Assembly: GCF_001540865.1 (NCBI RefSeq)
Contig: NC_033642.1
Span: 2,756,167 to 2,820,166 of the forward strand
DNA: 64,000 nucleotides
Reading direction: 5' to 3'
Source: Ananas comosus
Lineage: Eukaryota > Streptophyta > Magnoliopsida > Poales > Bromeliaceae
Shown: one piece after another, positions 22,174 through 35,040 of the stretch
How the letters are laid out: every line of letters begins with the position of its first letter
Numbering within the stretch: the first letter of the stretch is position 1
Translations under genes and position numbers: made by a program
The notes under the pieces: model-generated
The model's input: only the letters and a program-made list of their open reading frames with translations
What the model was told of the DNA's origin: nothing
Database searches by the model: none

Positions 22174-25100
22174 TCACTTGGCATTTCTACTCGGTCTTCT
22201 CTCAAGCAGAATAAAAGGCGGTAGTCATGTCAATTCCGAACATGCTTCTTGGTTGCTTACCTACAACCAAACACCCAATCAGAACTCTAACACTTGTCCA
22301 CTATTAGAAAGTTAATGGGTAATGCCCCATAACTTCTTCTAGGAAAACAAACAAGAAAAGGACAGAAACAAATTCTCTTCTTACCTCCTGCACATTATCT
22401 TTTTCATTTTCCAAACTCCTTAACGTTACCTTTTAAAAATGAGTGCACTGCAGCATTGAATTTTTTTACATAATATTTCTAGTAGAATGTGTCTGTTATT
22501 GAGCATTACGAATCCTAATTTGAAATAATGTTGGCGCAGTATGATAATGACTTCGTTTGCTATATGACTGCATTACTAAAACCTTTGACAGATGCTTTCA
22601 CTAACTTATGTATTTTCTTATTTTATGTAACATTAAGTTAGCAGTTGTGAATCTTTTATAGGATATCCCTAAAATTCCAACAAGACTTTTCTTATTTTGT
22701 GCCAGAGTGAGCTATAAGATAGCATCTTTTCTTAATTACTGTATTTTACATTTTACTTAACCCTGCTTTTGCTACTATTTAGTATCACTGTGTTTCTTCC
22801 AGTTGTAATATTCAGGTTGTCCGCTATTTACCATGATTTGATGGTTTGCTGTTCTTGTTTTCCTAAATTTAATACATTGTAGCCTCATTGTTTCTTTATT
22901 TTTGTTTGGTTACCATAGTCTACTCATTAAATACATGCTTGCACTCCGGTTTTCACTGAAGTGATGGTTCATTAGTCGTTCCTTATTTCATCGTGGTATA
23001 ATGCACAGGTTGAATATGATCCTAAAATAATTCAATTCAAGCAGCTCTTAGATGTCTTCTGGGCCAGCCATGACTCTAGGCAGGTGTTTGGGCAAGGACC
23101 AGACGTAGGTAGACAGTACAGGTGATGGAGCATTTTCTCTATTCAGCTTTCTTTTCTGATTTTTTTTATTTCCCTCTTTTCTTCATTTTTTGCACTGTAG
23201 AGAGTTAAAGTTGTATGTGTTTTTTTGTTTATTTAGTTTTGAGTCTTAGAAAGCAATTTAGTTACTTTCATACAGTTAAAATTAGCTGAAGAATTGATCA
23301 ACGTTAAACTAAATAATTAAGTGGGAGTATGTATTAAACAAACCATCAATTTCCAATTACCAACTATTTACTGATACTATTAAATACCTTTATATTTCTT
23401 AGAAATAGTCTAACCTTATTGGCCATATAGGTAGTTCAATAGTGAAAGTGGTTTGTTGCTTTTAGATTTAAGAACTATTTCAATAACTGGCACAGCCCTA
23501 AATCTGTATCACATGCTAAGAGTAGGTTCAAAATAAGATTTCTATAGATAAGATCGAACAGTTGAAAAATCACGGTCTCCCCCTTGTTTGTGCATGAGAA
23601 ATACTAGGTTGTTGCACCTTTCAGGCTTTCACATGAGGTAGGGAGCTGAGCTATCTAAAACTCAGAGAAAGTAAGATAACTTTATTTATCCAACTACACT
23701 TTGAGAGAAAGGGTCTTATATATAAACCTCGTAATTCTTACCAAAGTGCAATTAGAAAGAAATCCTATTATAATTCAACTTTCCTAACGATCGGCGAAAC
23801 TTAGGCACCTTATCTAAGTGCGGTTAGTAAGCAATCCTATTCTAATTCAACTTTCTTGATGATCAGCGAAACTTAGGCACCTCTCATCTGACCTGTGGTG
23901 ATGCCCAGGTCCTTGCCACCTCCTTTTTTGAAAAGATCAGCCTGTATTTATTTCTGATATGGCGAATTGGTTGATTAACTAGGCCTGTTTGTCGGATTAA
24001 GTGACCGGTTAGTAATGCAAATCCAGCTTGTCAATATTTGCCTCTTGTTTTTGTGGATCATGGATATCTCTTTGCTACCACCTGTAGAAGCTTGTCATCT
24101 TTTTTCCCCCTTCACTTTGTGTTCTGTTCAGGACTCGTTGGTAAATTTCAAATCATTCATGTTGGAAAGTGTGTTTTTGTTCTGCCAGGATGAATGGCAG
24201 CTTCATTTTAAATCATTGTTTCTCAAAGATAATTTTGGTGATTTCTTGAAGGAAGCAGAGCACATTTTGTCTGCATTTTGTAGATTTAGTCGAGCTTTCC
24301 AGCTCTTAAATAAGTTTAGTATATTTCATTTCTATGAAATTTTTGGGTAGGGAAAGAGATGGAGGAGCATTTCCCGATAATAATTTGAAGGGCTAACAAA
24401 AGGAGGATCCGGTTGGGGAAAAGGGATGAAATGAAGTTTGAGAAACAGTCTTGGATTTGTCATTTGTCTTGGATGAAATGAAGTTTGAGAAACAGTCTTG
24501 GATTTGTCATTTGTCCTGGATGCCATGATGGGATAATGTTCAATTTTTTAATAAACAAATATGTTCTTTATGCATGCTTCCTTATTGGCTGACTTCATAA
24601 CACAGGAAATTGATGAAATATTCTTACTCGTAAGAGAACTGACAGCTGTATGGCTTCTATTTTATGAAATTTTAGTGCAATATGATACATCAGAGCGACT
24701 TGTACATAAATTTCTTTTGTAACTCTGCTTGATGAAAGCATAAATTCTTGTTCGCAGATCCATCATCTTTACAAATGGGACCATTGAGGCAAGGTTGGCA
24801 TCTTTTAGCAAAGAAAGGGAACAGGCTAAGAGTCGGCACACTATTGTGACCACTGAGATCCAGCCACTTGGAATATTCTATCCTGCTGAACCAGAGCATC
24901 AGGTACTCTTTGGCTATCTTGTCTTTGAGTTCTTTCAATATCAGAAACTTGTGACCAACAAACTCTTTTTGATGAAAAAGGCTTGTGATGGTTTCTTATG
25001 TTGCACCAAGATAGCGTATCTATTTGTTGTTTTACAATTATGCATGTGATTTCAATCTTGTTATTTTTTAACTTTTTGTTTAGACTACTATCAATGAGCT

Positions 25101-25902
25101 ATGGTCGGTTCAGATGGCAATCTTGTTATGTTTTGTTCCCTCCATCTAAGTTCTGAATTTCTTGGAACTTTTTTAGAAGCCTTGTTTGGTGTTCTAGCAA
25201 AAGCCTTTGGATTCAAGTCTTGAAAAGTAATGAAGCGTAGGACTATTGTGAGCTCATAACTAGATAGTGGATTTTATAGCCAACAGTGTCACAAAGTATA
25301 TTAGTATAGTATGTGAGCATACGAACATACGAGGAAATCTTAAGCGTATTGATGGCATTAAAATTGAAGGTTAACATCATAAAATTGACCAAAATTGTGC
25401 GGAAGAGAAAACCATCGTGGCAAAACGACCAGCTTAATCTTTATATGGATTGATGAAAATAAACAAGAATATAATTACAACAATTAGTGTAACGAGCACA
25501 GGCTCTGTACGCTAGTAGATTTAAGTATATAAATGCTAAGTTGATCATATACAACTGTGTTTATGTTTCTATCGGGGAATAAACATAGGTGCTAGCTAGT
25601 GTTTGAAAAGGCGTGAGGCGCAAAGGCCTTTTGGGACCTAGGCGCGAGGGGCACCGCTAGGCACGCGCCTCAAGAAGTGAGGCGAGCATCTAATAAAAGT
25701 AAAACACTCTTAACAAGCGTAGTTAATTTGATATTTTACATCAAAAAGAAATTCAAAATAACTATATAAAAATAAAATACCATAAAAATAATCACATGCA
25801 TAAATGTTCTCGAGTTAAAAAAATATCATGTGTCAACTTTCAACTTAAAAGTGCTTATTTCTACTTTTTGCTACTGCTGCTGCTCATGCTGCTTGTTGCC
25901 AT

Positions 25903-25938
<36 letters not shown>

Positions 25939-27433
25939 CAATGGTTAAATTAGGTTTTCTTTTTTTTTTTCAATCCCTTAATAAATTAGATTTTATTGAA
26001 AAAATTTTAGTCTTGAAAATCCAAATCGTAGACCTATTAAAATTAAATATCCTGAAGGCGCGCCATATATGCCGAGGTGCGAGCCTGAGAACCTAGGCAC
26101 ACGCTCAGAGAGGGCGGTGCGCGTCAACTGCCGTAAGGCGTTGAGGCCCATGCCTCGCGCCTAGGCACCGATGCCCGCACCTTAGGTGTGCCTTTTCAAA
26201 CACTGGTGCTAGTAGTAACTACTATGTGGGTGCAACTTAGAACTGGAAAAGGATTTGATCAAAATACATTTACCATGAACATGACTTCTAATTAGAAGTA
26301 TGGATCACACGAGGGGCACAAAGATAAATTGCAGTGCTTTTATGGAATGTCTTACTATAGGTAATGGGTAGTCCTATATTGCTTGAATACGGACACGGGA
26401 TTATGGATATGATACGATATGGATATGGTGATATGACAATTTCTAAAAACTCTAGGATATGATAAGCGAGATATACTTGAATGAAATATTATTTTAAATA
26501 TATTTAAATATTATATTGATTGTGTGCAATGATATAGGGAGGACAATCTGGATATATTTGGATTATATTAAGAAATATATATTGATATACATTAGCTTGC
26601 AAAATTGTTCTAAATTTGTTTATAAAAAAAGATAATCAATTATATGAAATAATAATTCAAAACGTATCAACCAACTGTCATCTAACTTGATCAAATGATA
26701 ACGGTTGATATTTAGTTGCACAAACTAGATAATTAACCATTCAACTTATATGTTTGTTTACGAGGTTTTATTATATAAAACAGTAATATAAGAAATATGC
26801 TAACACTTTAATAGAAGCAGAAAAAAGATCATTTCTATATGGCTGTTGTTGATTAGTGCTAGGTTGGCAAATTAGGTAAAAAGAAAAGTAAAAGCTAAGT
26901 AATATCATTTCTCTCTCTCTCTCTGTTCAAGGAAACTAAAAGCTGTTTTGTAATTTATAAGTAATTAAGATGGCATCCGCACACATGATAGCGTGCATCT
27001 TTTCATACTCTACATTGACCCACTATCACATGCTCTTCATTAAACAAAAAAGATGTGCCGAATAATGTATTCATAACATCTTTTCTCCAAACAAAAAACA
27101 ACATAAATGCATCCGAACCAGCCAAGCATTGACAAGAATATAGCCTGTTATGAGTTTGTGCGACCAATATGCAATATTGCATATTTAGAGAAACTATTTA
27201 TATATTTGACTTACTGCAGTACATTTCTTTGGCAGAAATTCGAGCTGAAGCGTAATAAGTTTCTCTTGCAACTGATGGGGAACATGCCAGACGAAGAGCT
27301 TATTTCATCATCTTTAGCTGCAAAGCTGAACGGATACGTTGCCGAACTCTGCCCTCCGAATATTCAAAAGAAGATCGGCGTCAAGGTTGATGAGATTCTT
27401 AAGAATGGTTGGCCTGTCTTGAAGGGATTCTAA
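20518..27433 (+). CDS. MSRA5: Peptide methionine sulfoxide reductase A5-type (secreted/ER), 4 exons
   Basis: Exons 20518-20817, 23009-23121, 24758-24902 and 27236-27433 join in frame with GT-AG borders to 251 aa. Residues 1-27 are a hydrophobic signal peptide ([15 protein letters not shown]). The MsrA fold follows: [15 protein letters not shown] (55-68), [20 protein letters not shown] (79-97), [22 protein letters not shown] in exons 2-3, and C-terminal [16 protein letters not shown]. MsrA enzymes reduce methionine-S-sulfoxide. The family motif is GCFWxxE; here the catalytic Cys is Ser (S58), as I recall for plant MSRA5 proteins, so activity is uncertain. Introns are long (2,191, 1,636 and 2,333 bp) and hold repeats. 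The start is the only Met ahead of the signal peptide. No defect is seen. Confidence 0.93.
22138..22170. repeat. (CT)n microsatellite in MSRA5 intron 1
   Basis: Uninterrupted CT dinucleotides, about 16 units. Confidence 0.95.
23744..23882. repeat. 67-bp near-tandem duplication in MSRA5 intron 2
   Basis: Copies 23744-23810 and 23816-23882 share the core aattcaactttc and end gcgaaacttaggcacct, with a few substitutions. Both sit in a tract that may be an old repeat fragment. Confidence 0.8.
24424..24517. repeat. 47-bp tandem duplication in MSRA5 intron 2
   Basis: The unit beginning ggatgaaatgaagtttgag at 24424 is repeated at 24471 with one or two changes. Confidence 0.85.
25597..26205. mobile_element. 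hAT-like MITE in MSRA5 intron 3, 609 bp
   Basis: The ends are tagtgtttgaaaaggc at 25597 and its near-perfect inverted partner cagtgtttgaaaaggc at 26205. They are flanked by 8-bp duplications gtgctagc (25589-25596) and gtgctagt (26206-26213). The subterminal region is rich in gcgcctaggc-type motifs. An (AG)n run lies inside at 25904-25936. There is no transposase. Confidence 0.82.
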
Positions 27434-27704
27434 TTTTACCATAAAGAAAACAACTGATAGGTCTAAAGAGTTCTCGGAACCAATGCTAAACAGTCGACAG
27501 GGATATGCGGAGGAAGAAAGCATTTGATGACAGCCGGACAGAAGGCTGTGTTATAATTCTTTTTCTTCATTTACTATGTTTAATAGCATTTGTTTTTTCC
27601 GTCCATTTTACTAAGCTTATGTGGAAATCTCGGCATATCTTCGGATTTATCACTTTGTTGTCTCAACTAGGAAAAAGATACTGTCTCGGCTCATATTGGT
27701 TGTA

Positions 27705-27710
27705 AATAAA
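27705..27710 (+). terminator. Candidate poly(A) signal of MSRA5
   Basis: AATAAA about 270 bp after the stop codon at 27433, followed by a T-rich stretch and a (CT)n run. Other A-rich signals are possible. Confidence 0.35.
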
Positions 27711-27737
27711 TTTGTCCAGTTTTGTCACAAGAGTTCT

Positions 27738-27738
<1 letters not shown>

Positions 27739-27778
<40 letters not shown>
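27739..27778. repeat. (CT)n microsatellite downstream of MSRA5
   Basis: Twenty uninterrupted CT units. Confidence 0.95.
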
Positions 27779-27781
<3 letters not shown>

Positions 27782-28079
27782 CTTTGGTTGCTGTTTGGTT
27801 CTTTCAATTAGAATCTGCCATTGGAATACTTTTTAAGAGGTTAAGTTATGCTGGCGTAACCTCCTCTCTTTTTGAGAGTTTTTCTGATTATTTTTTGCGG
27901 TGGGTCTGGCTACTCTCTCTCTAGATTATCTCGACCATTTATGATAAGGAAGATAACCATGATCGAAAATTTTGAGATTTGGCCGAGATTTTGTAGATTC
28001 GGAGTCGGATTGAAGTAGTATTAATAATTCAAGGCAAAGAAAATTGCATGGACCTTTTCTTTAACCACCAAAACTTTCA

Positions 28080-30370
28080 AGAGCTTGAGAGACTTATTAG
28101 AGAAATAGTAGAATAACAAGGGTGGTATTCAATAGTTTTAGTATTCGGTAGTTTTTGATAGCTTCAGTTAGTGAGTAGTTCAATTAGCAAGAATAATTAG
28201 CTAGAGGTGTAGGCTTGGATGCAGGTCATCACCCAAGTGGTACAGTAGTAAGCCTAGGTGACTGTGGAAGTAGTGACCGTTCAGCAAAGGATGGCTGAAA
28301 GGCTCATCGATCTTACGGCCCCACCGAGGTAGGATCCTCTTGCTAACAACAGCAATACTGAAACAGCGCGAACAACTATAGCAACAATTCTCTCCTTGCG
28401 TAACCGACCGTCTCTCGAGCAAGTCGCAAAGGGCTTAGTGGTTGGTACCCGAGACCCAAGTTCGAATCCTAATTGATTCACATTTCCAGCTAAGTTTATT
28501 TCTAAATAAAATAAACGAAGCGGGTAACGTGCTACCTATCTCTCTCAAAAAAAAAAAAAACAATTCTCTCCTTGCGTAGCCCCAATGGTAGTCGCCAATC
28601 TATCAGTGGATGGAGGATTTGAACTTGCTGCGATGACAGGTTCGGACATCCACCAAATTATCAACAGACGAACATGTTCTGCTAGAATTATCAGGTGAAC
28701 CACCAAGAAAATTTGCAAGGCAATTATCAGGCCAATAACTAGTGGTTTAGAAAGCGAGAGGCATGGGGGGAGCCGTTGAAATAATTATGTTCCTCCATAA
28801 GCCAGATTGAGGGAACATAAGGGTCAATTAGGCCCAAGAAATGCTTTGCGACCAAGTTTGACTCGAGCAAGAGGATTGAGGAGGTTCTGTAGAACCAGTT
28901 CGGGCTCAAAAACCGCTTGTACAAGCGGCCAATGCATAGGTTGCCTTACTCTCCAGAGATTAATAGGGACCATCCTTATCTGAACGATCATTAGCTTTCA
29001 GAGTTCTTCACTTTCTCTAGAAAAGACAGGCAGTTTAGTCTAGAATACATAGCCTGTTTTTCAGCTAAATGCGGGAGCTAGCTATAAATCCTTTCTATAA
29101 GTTGCGCTTATTCCATCTATCCCTTACTAGGAACAGTTTCACTTGGTGTTGTTCCTTGGCCTCGAGTTCAATTATTACTTGGGAGCAGTCAAGGCAAAAT
29201 TCCATAAGCAATTTAATTTACTGAGTGCAACTTGAAGTATCATTGGCAGATTTGGCTGCGATCTGCCAACAGCTGAATGAATCGATCGGGGAGTATTTGA
29301 CTCACTTTAACTAAGAATTTTTGCTTTCTCCAAATTCCAAAATGTGAGTACACAAGATTGGTCTTCGTTGGTTTAATTTTTAAGATTCATGATAATCTCG
29401 AAGGGTTAGAATTCACGAACCTTTTCTAGTTGGGACAAAAGGCAGCTAGGTATGAACGGCACCTCAAGGAAAACTGACCTGAGATGCAGAAGAACAACTA
29501 TCGACTGAGGTCAGTCGATAAATAGAAACAAGTTGCTTTGGTGGAGTACGAGAACGAACATGAAAAATCAGACAGTGAGGATGAATTGGATGAATGTGTG
29601 GGCGGGCTTACAAACGAACAACCAAAGAGGTGGTTTTCATTTGATGTTTTAATGGTTGATTCTATTTTTGATTAGCTATTGAAGGATAGCGAGATCAAAC
29701 TATTGGAGAGCCACATTCTTCCACCACTTGAAGAGATCAAGCATCATAAAAGTGGCATCATGCTTGGACGCATAGGCAGGCAAGTGTGTCACTTTTCGGA
29801 ATGCAATGCAAGGCCATTGATGACGAGAGATTGGCCTTCATTGATAAAGACAAGAAGAAGATGCTCATAGACACTGATCCCTTTCTGGCTCACATTGGAA
29901 TGATTCATCCTAGTCCGAGGCTAGTTGGTGAGGTCGCTCGCTCCCATGGGGATTGAAGTTTGTGTGAGAAGTGCAATGTTGCAATCCTCCCCCCCCCCAA
30001 AAACAATGTAGGAGGGTGGTGCAAGAGAGAGAAGCCGCTGTGTTTAGTATGACAGCAGCTTGGTGGTCTGAAGATTGTCAGAAGATAAGTGCCTAAGGTT
30101 TCCAACCGGGAAGAGCATAAGAGTTCTGAGAACCTTAGAATGGTAAGAGTATCAGCCAATCCGCTTATTGATAGGTGGGTCGATGCTTCATCCCTCGTTT
30201 GGCCGAAGGGTGGAGTCAAGAAACCTGCAATAAAACATAGAGTGGGTGACTCTTGCAGATGAGGGTTGAGGTCAGAAAAGCTCGCAAGCAAGCCAAGGAT
30301 CAAAAAGTTAGGAAAACATACGTCCGAAAGGACCAAGAAAAGAAAAGGATAAAAAAAAGTTAGAGAAACA
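28080..30370 (+). pseudogene. Gypsy gag remnant (Tat-like), heavily mutated
   Basis: Fragments in the plus-strand frames resemble plant Tat-type gag: QRMAERLIDLTAPPR near 28280, YKRPMHRLPYSPEI near 28920, DLAAICQQLNESIGEYLTHF near 29240-29310, LVFVGLIFKIHDNLEGLEF near 29360-29410, and KIKLLESHILPPLEEIKHHK-type sequence near 29690-29750. The last parallels the segment of the full Tat gag near 12600. Stops and frameshifts are dense. A SINE interrupts it at 28403-28560. The stretch after 29900 has no motif I can assign. Confidence 0.65.
28403..28560 (+). mobile_element. tRNA-derived SINE, about 158 bp
   Basis: Flanked by an 18-bp perfect target duplication caattctctccttgcgta (28385-28402 and 28561-28578). 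The body has an A-box-like stretch (gcttagtggttgg) and a B-box (agttcgaatcc) of an RNA polymerase III promoter, then gctacctatctctctc and an A14 tail. The duplication proves recent insertion into the gag remnant. A much shortened relative lies at 53631-53672. Confidence 0.85.
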
Positions 30371-30379
30371 AAAGGCCGA

Positions 30380-32008
30380 AAGTATGTTGAGATGAGACGT
30401 ACCCCCGCTGGAGAGAGTTCCGAGAACTCCTCTACAGTCAGTATTTCAAGGACAGCACCAAGCAGAGCCTGAAGCGCGAGCTAGAGCGGCTCAGGTAGGG
30501 CAACTGCATTGTGGTGGAGTATGAGCGAGACTTTTCTCGCATTGTGGGACTGATTCCTTTTGTGGTCCGCAATGAGTACCACAAGGCCCGGATGTTCGCC
30601 AAGGTGTTGAAACCCAACATTCGAATTTTGATTGGGTCCCACGGTGTGATAACGTTCGATGAGTGCCTGGATCGGGCCCTGATGATCCAAAAGATATGGA
30701 GGAGGCACGAATCGAACGTGATGCATCCGATAAGAACGGGGACAAGAAGCGTCCCCACTCCAAGTCGAGTGGTGGCTCTTTCTCCAGCAAGAGGCCACCG
30801 AAACATTCTCGTACTTAGCAGTCGGCTAGGAGTGCACCATCAAGCAGCCAACGATAGGGTGATCGACCCTGTGTGATCTTTGGGCAGGTGCATCTGGTGA
30901 CTGCTTGCCTACAGCGGAGGGACCACTATTTTTGGTGTGGTCAACCAGGCCACGTTTGAGCTGATTGCCCCAGGGGAGGCGGGACCACTCAGAGTATTGC
31001 TTTATTTCCAGCCACACCAGGCTAGAACCGTGGAGCCCCCACTGCTGCTGCTTCATTTGGGTGCCCCTCTACCTCACACCAGAATGAAGGGGGCGTGCCA
31101 GGCACCTGGTGGGCATGTCTACAACATATCATACCCTGATAGTGAGACAAGCGGTGACGTCGTTGCAGGTGTTACCGCCCCCTACACCACTCGTGCTAGA
31201 ACTCTTTTCGGTACTGGAGCTCCTTATTCATTTGTATCACGTTCTTTTGCACGTGAATACGGCTTCTCGTCGAGTCTACTTTCTGTGGCACTCCGAATTT
31301 AGGTGCTTGGAATGGATCTGGACGCTGATAGGTGCATCATGTCCTGCCCCATCGTTTTGGGCGATCGGGCATTCTTGCCTAACCTGGTGCTGATTTCGAT
31401 AAAAGAATACGACGTGGTGCTTGTAATGGACTGGCTCACCAGGCACCACGCTACTATCGACTGCGAGCGGAGGATTGTGACATTCACGGTGCCTGGTGAA
31501 GAGAAGTTCATCTACCAAGCATGTAAGAGCTCCTTCTTCACCATGACTATCTCTTGAGTTAGGGCAAAGAAGCTTATGAATGGCTAATGCGTGGGCTTTC
31601 TAGCTTCAGTGGATGTCATCTGCCGGGCAGCACCAGTGTTGGAGGAGATTCCGATAGTTCGGGAGTTTCCTAGCATATTTCCAGGAGTGCTACTGGGGAT
31701 GCTTCCAGACCGGCAGATCGAGTTTTTTATTGAGTTGGTCCCTGGCACGACACCAATCTTAAAGGCTCCCTATCGAATGGCCTTCGCTGAGCTGAAAGAG
31801 CTAAAAGCTCAGCTCGAGGATATCCTGGATAAGGGATTGATCAGACCTAGTGTATCTCCCTGGGGTGCACCAGTCCTCTTCGTCAAAAAGAAAGACGGTA
31901 GTCTGCAGCTATACATAGACTATCGGGAGCTCAATAAGGTCACAGTAAAGAATAAGTATCCTCTTCCTCAGATCAATGATTTATTCGATCAGTTTCAGGG
32001 ATCGTTAG
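30380..32008 (+). pseudogene. Del/Tekay-like chromovirus gag-protease-RT fragment
   Basis: Plus strand. Gag is at about 30410-30880 (YERDFSRIVGLIPF and DECLDRALMIQKIWRR). A CCHC knuckle near 30885-30975 (FWCGQPGHV then a stop, ADC) is broken by that stop. Protease reads FGTGAPYSFVSRSFA near 31206-31250 (a degenerated DTGA-type triad) followed by MDWLTRHHATIDC. The N-terminal half of reverse transcriptase is at 31640-32008 ([47 protein letters not shown]). It ends exactly where an LTR begins, before the catalytic YVDD motif. RNase H and integrase are missing. Confidence 0.85.
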
Positions 32009-34650
32009 TGTAACATATCACATCCCTTGTAAATCGTGCCGAGTTCCGTCGAAATGTGTGGAATGCGGAGTGGAATAAGTTGGTATAGGCCCGTAGTATT
32101 TTGGAGCCTATATATAGTGCAAAGGGATCCGAGAGAGTGAAATTCCAAAATCTAGCTAAGTCCCAGATTTTGTGCTCTCGGGGACCGGTCCCCGTACGCG
32201 TAGCCTGCCAGGAATCTTGAGGCAACCAGTCCCTGGCAGTGAGACCGATCTCTGAGGAACCGGTCCCTGAAGGAGAGACCGGTCCCTCGCTGCGCAGCCA
32301 GCCAGAAAAGCTGAAAATCGGCTAAGTCCTGGAAAACAAATGTTCGGGAACCGGTCCCTGGTCGGGGAGATCGGTTCCTGGTCGGGGAGATCGATCCCCG
32401 ACTGCGAAAATTGCCCAGTAAAGGTTGATGCAATTATTGGGAGTTGAGGGGTTTAGTTGCTATTGTTGCAACCCTTATATGAACCCAAACCCTCTTTTTC
32501 ACAGCAGCACATCACCTCTGTCTCTTTCTCTCTCATTTCTCTCTCTCTCTAGAAGGAGAAGAAGAAGGAGAAGAAGAAGAAGAAGAAGAAGCTTGGAGAA
32601 GGTGGAGTTTTAGGGTTTTGGTGGTTCTTGGAGCTCTCCTACAAGAGGGATCGTGGGATAGCTCTTGGCTAAGGTGAGTTTCTAGCAAGTTGAACTCTAG
32701 GGTTTGGATTCTACCCTAAGTTTTAAGGTTTTGATCTCTTTAGAGGCTTTAAAAGTGTAATAGAGCCTTGAACACCATGAAAACCATGGTTTTCTTGTAG
32801 AGCTCCCATGTTAGATCACTAGGGTTCATGCTAGATGCCCTAGGAATGTGTAGAATGGCTTTGTAAAGGTATTAGAGAGCTTCCTAGGTGATTCTAAGCT
32901 ATCTTTTGCTTAGGAATGAGATTAATCTAGGAGAAATCTCATTGTGACATTGTTAGGGCTCAAATTTGGGACTTTTGTCCTAGAATTTTTCGGGGACGAA
33001 TTGACATCGTAGAAATCTAATTGGGGGTGTCCTCGACGCGTGGGACAACTCCGTTTAACGTTACGAAAATGTTTAAGTATAGTTCATGTACAAAAGGCCT
33101 AATATGACACTATTTTGGGTTGTAGGACGCGGATCGTCGTTCGTAAGGTTCGGGAGATTATCGCGTTCGTCTTCTACTACCTCACAAGGTGGGGGGTGCA
33201 TACCGGAATCATCGGATTCCCCTTTATATCTATTTCACTTTTTATTGAGCATATGGTTGTATAGTCATTCATGCATAGTAGGGTTAATTTACATGTGAAC
33301 CTTGGTTAGAATTTTAATATTATGCTTCTAATGTAGATGAACATAGTGATTGAACAAGAACCATAATGAACATGTTGGTACAACCCTAAAGATGTATGAA
33401 TGTGAGATTTGGACTTGGACAATAGTAAACAAGGGTGACATTGACACTAGAGACATGATTGGCCTTGAGAATTTGGTTGTTAAATATAGTTTAACCATAT
33501 TGACATTGTGACAAGTATGACTTGGAAAGTAGCATGAACAAATAGGTAGAAACCTATTATGACAATGATATTGTGACTAGTGGCTATGTATCCTCAAGTT
33601 GAGGGTTGGATCGATACTCACGATAAGTTTTGGCTTGAGGGAGATAGCTCCCCCTCGAGCGGTGCACTCCGGAGTTGGTCACCAGTGGGCGTGGTAAAGT
33701 CCTCCCAGAGGACGGTCCCTAGGGTGGTTCGAGTCCCCCGTTAATAAGGAATTTCGGGTTGTGAGTTGTTGGGGTTAACGAGGTTAACCGGCAAGATTGG
33801 GTAAAAAGCCAAAGTAAAGATATGAAACAAACATGCATGCATGAGCATTCATTATTCAATTATATATATCCACTGACAGTTTTCTTGCAGGCATAGTATT
33901 AGTTGCATTAGTATTGGCTACCTTCTTTTCGTTGAAATACTTATGTCTGGATAGACCTAGTGGGTAAGTCGGCGAGGTCGGTTGCCGAACCCACTGGATA
34001 GACCTAATAGAGTACATTGCTATGTTCATCCATTCATTTTGTTTATTGAGGCATAGTAGCATGTTGCAGATTTCATTACTATGTAGCAGCTCATTTTCAT
34101 ATATCTATCTATCTACTTATGACTGCTTAGACCTAATGGGAAGATCGGCGGAGTCGGCGGCCGAACCTACTGGGAACTATTATTAGTTCTCATCCCACTG
34201 TGTTGCAGGGCCGAGTTCGAGCGGACCGGGCGAGGACCGCGGTAAGGGCATAGCGCCCTAGTAGCTAGTAGCATTCCTTTTTGCATTAGAGAACCCTCGT
34301 GTACATGAATGACATATGATGTATAGTTGGTGAGATGCTTTTGGAGAGTTACTTATGTATTTTGGAGATAAACATGTAAACCTTATGTATGCATTTTGGA
34401 AGATGAAAATGTAATTAATTATGTAATGGTTGAATGAAATTGTAATAGTTAGAACTTTCTCTCTCGTTTTGCTTGTGTAATTACTTGCTTAATACACTCG
34501 CAATGTTCAGGCATGTTGTTTAAGTTTACCTGGGCAACTTGATGTACATGACTTTGTTGTTTAGTCTTCGGCGGACAGGGGAGGTGATCTTCGTTCGGCG
34601 TTTGTTCGACGTGTCCGAACCGACCAAATTGGCGGTTGCGGGACGTAACA
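32009..34650 (+). mobile_element. 2.6-kb gypsy LTR without matching target duplication
   Basis: Begins tgtaacatat and ends gacgtaaca. It is the same family as the solo LTR at 16218-18730 in reverse (GACCGGTC array at about 32180-32400, then a GAA/GGA-rich run at 32550-32590, then gggtttggat-type sequence). The bases before (gttag) and after (ataag) do not match. Its left neighbour is mid-RT sequence and its right neighbour copia-type LTR debris. This fits an unequal recombination product rather than a simple insertion. Confidence 0.72.
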
Positions 34651-35040
34651 ATAAGGATGGTCCAAGAACAGTTTAAAGAGAATTCTTGAGAGGAAATCGA
34701 TAGCTAGAAGTGAAATCGGAGACTCAGATGGATGACGGAGAGCCTTTCCTATTAGAATTGGGATTTTAGGGTTATATAAACTCTTATAATTAATCTAAGC
34801 TTCATTATTGATACCCTAGTTGAGAGGAAAATGTGGAGAGCATCTTGAGAGAGAGTTTCTTGTAATCCAATTTTACTTCTTGTACGTTTGTCTCATGAAT
34901 TAATGGAAAAACGCATTGAGGTGGTCTTACCTGTGGACGTAGGTCGACTCATTATTGGTCGAACCATGTAAATCCTGTGTTCTTTTATTCTCTTGTTCTT
35001 CTTATTGCTTTGTTATTTTAGTTCTTATTTTCCACAATTA
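34651..35040 (+). repeat. Copia-type LTR end fragment
   Basis: The stretch with cttgtaatcc, an acgtaggtcgactca-like tract and ggtcgaaccatgtaaatcc (34850-34980) resembles the R/U5 part of plant copia LTRs and is followed by a T-rich tail. The left part is missing. It rests on a remembered pattern only. Confidence 0.45.

Noticed and set aside
29905..30336. 143-codon minus-strand open reading
   Set aside because: No family resemblance; it lies opposite a gypsy gag remnant and looks like a chance frame.
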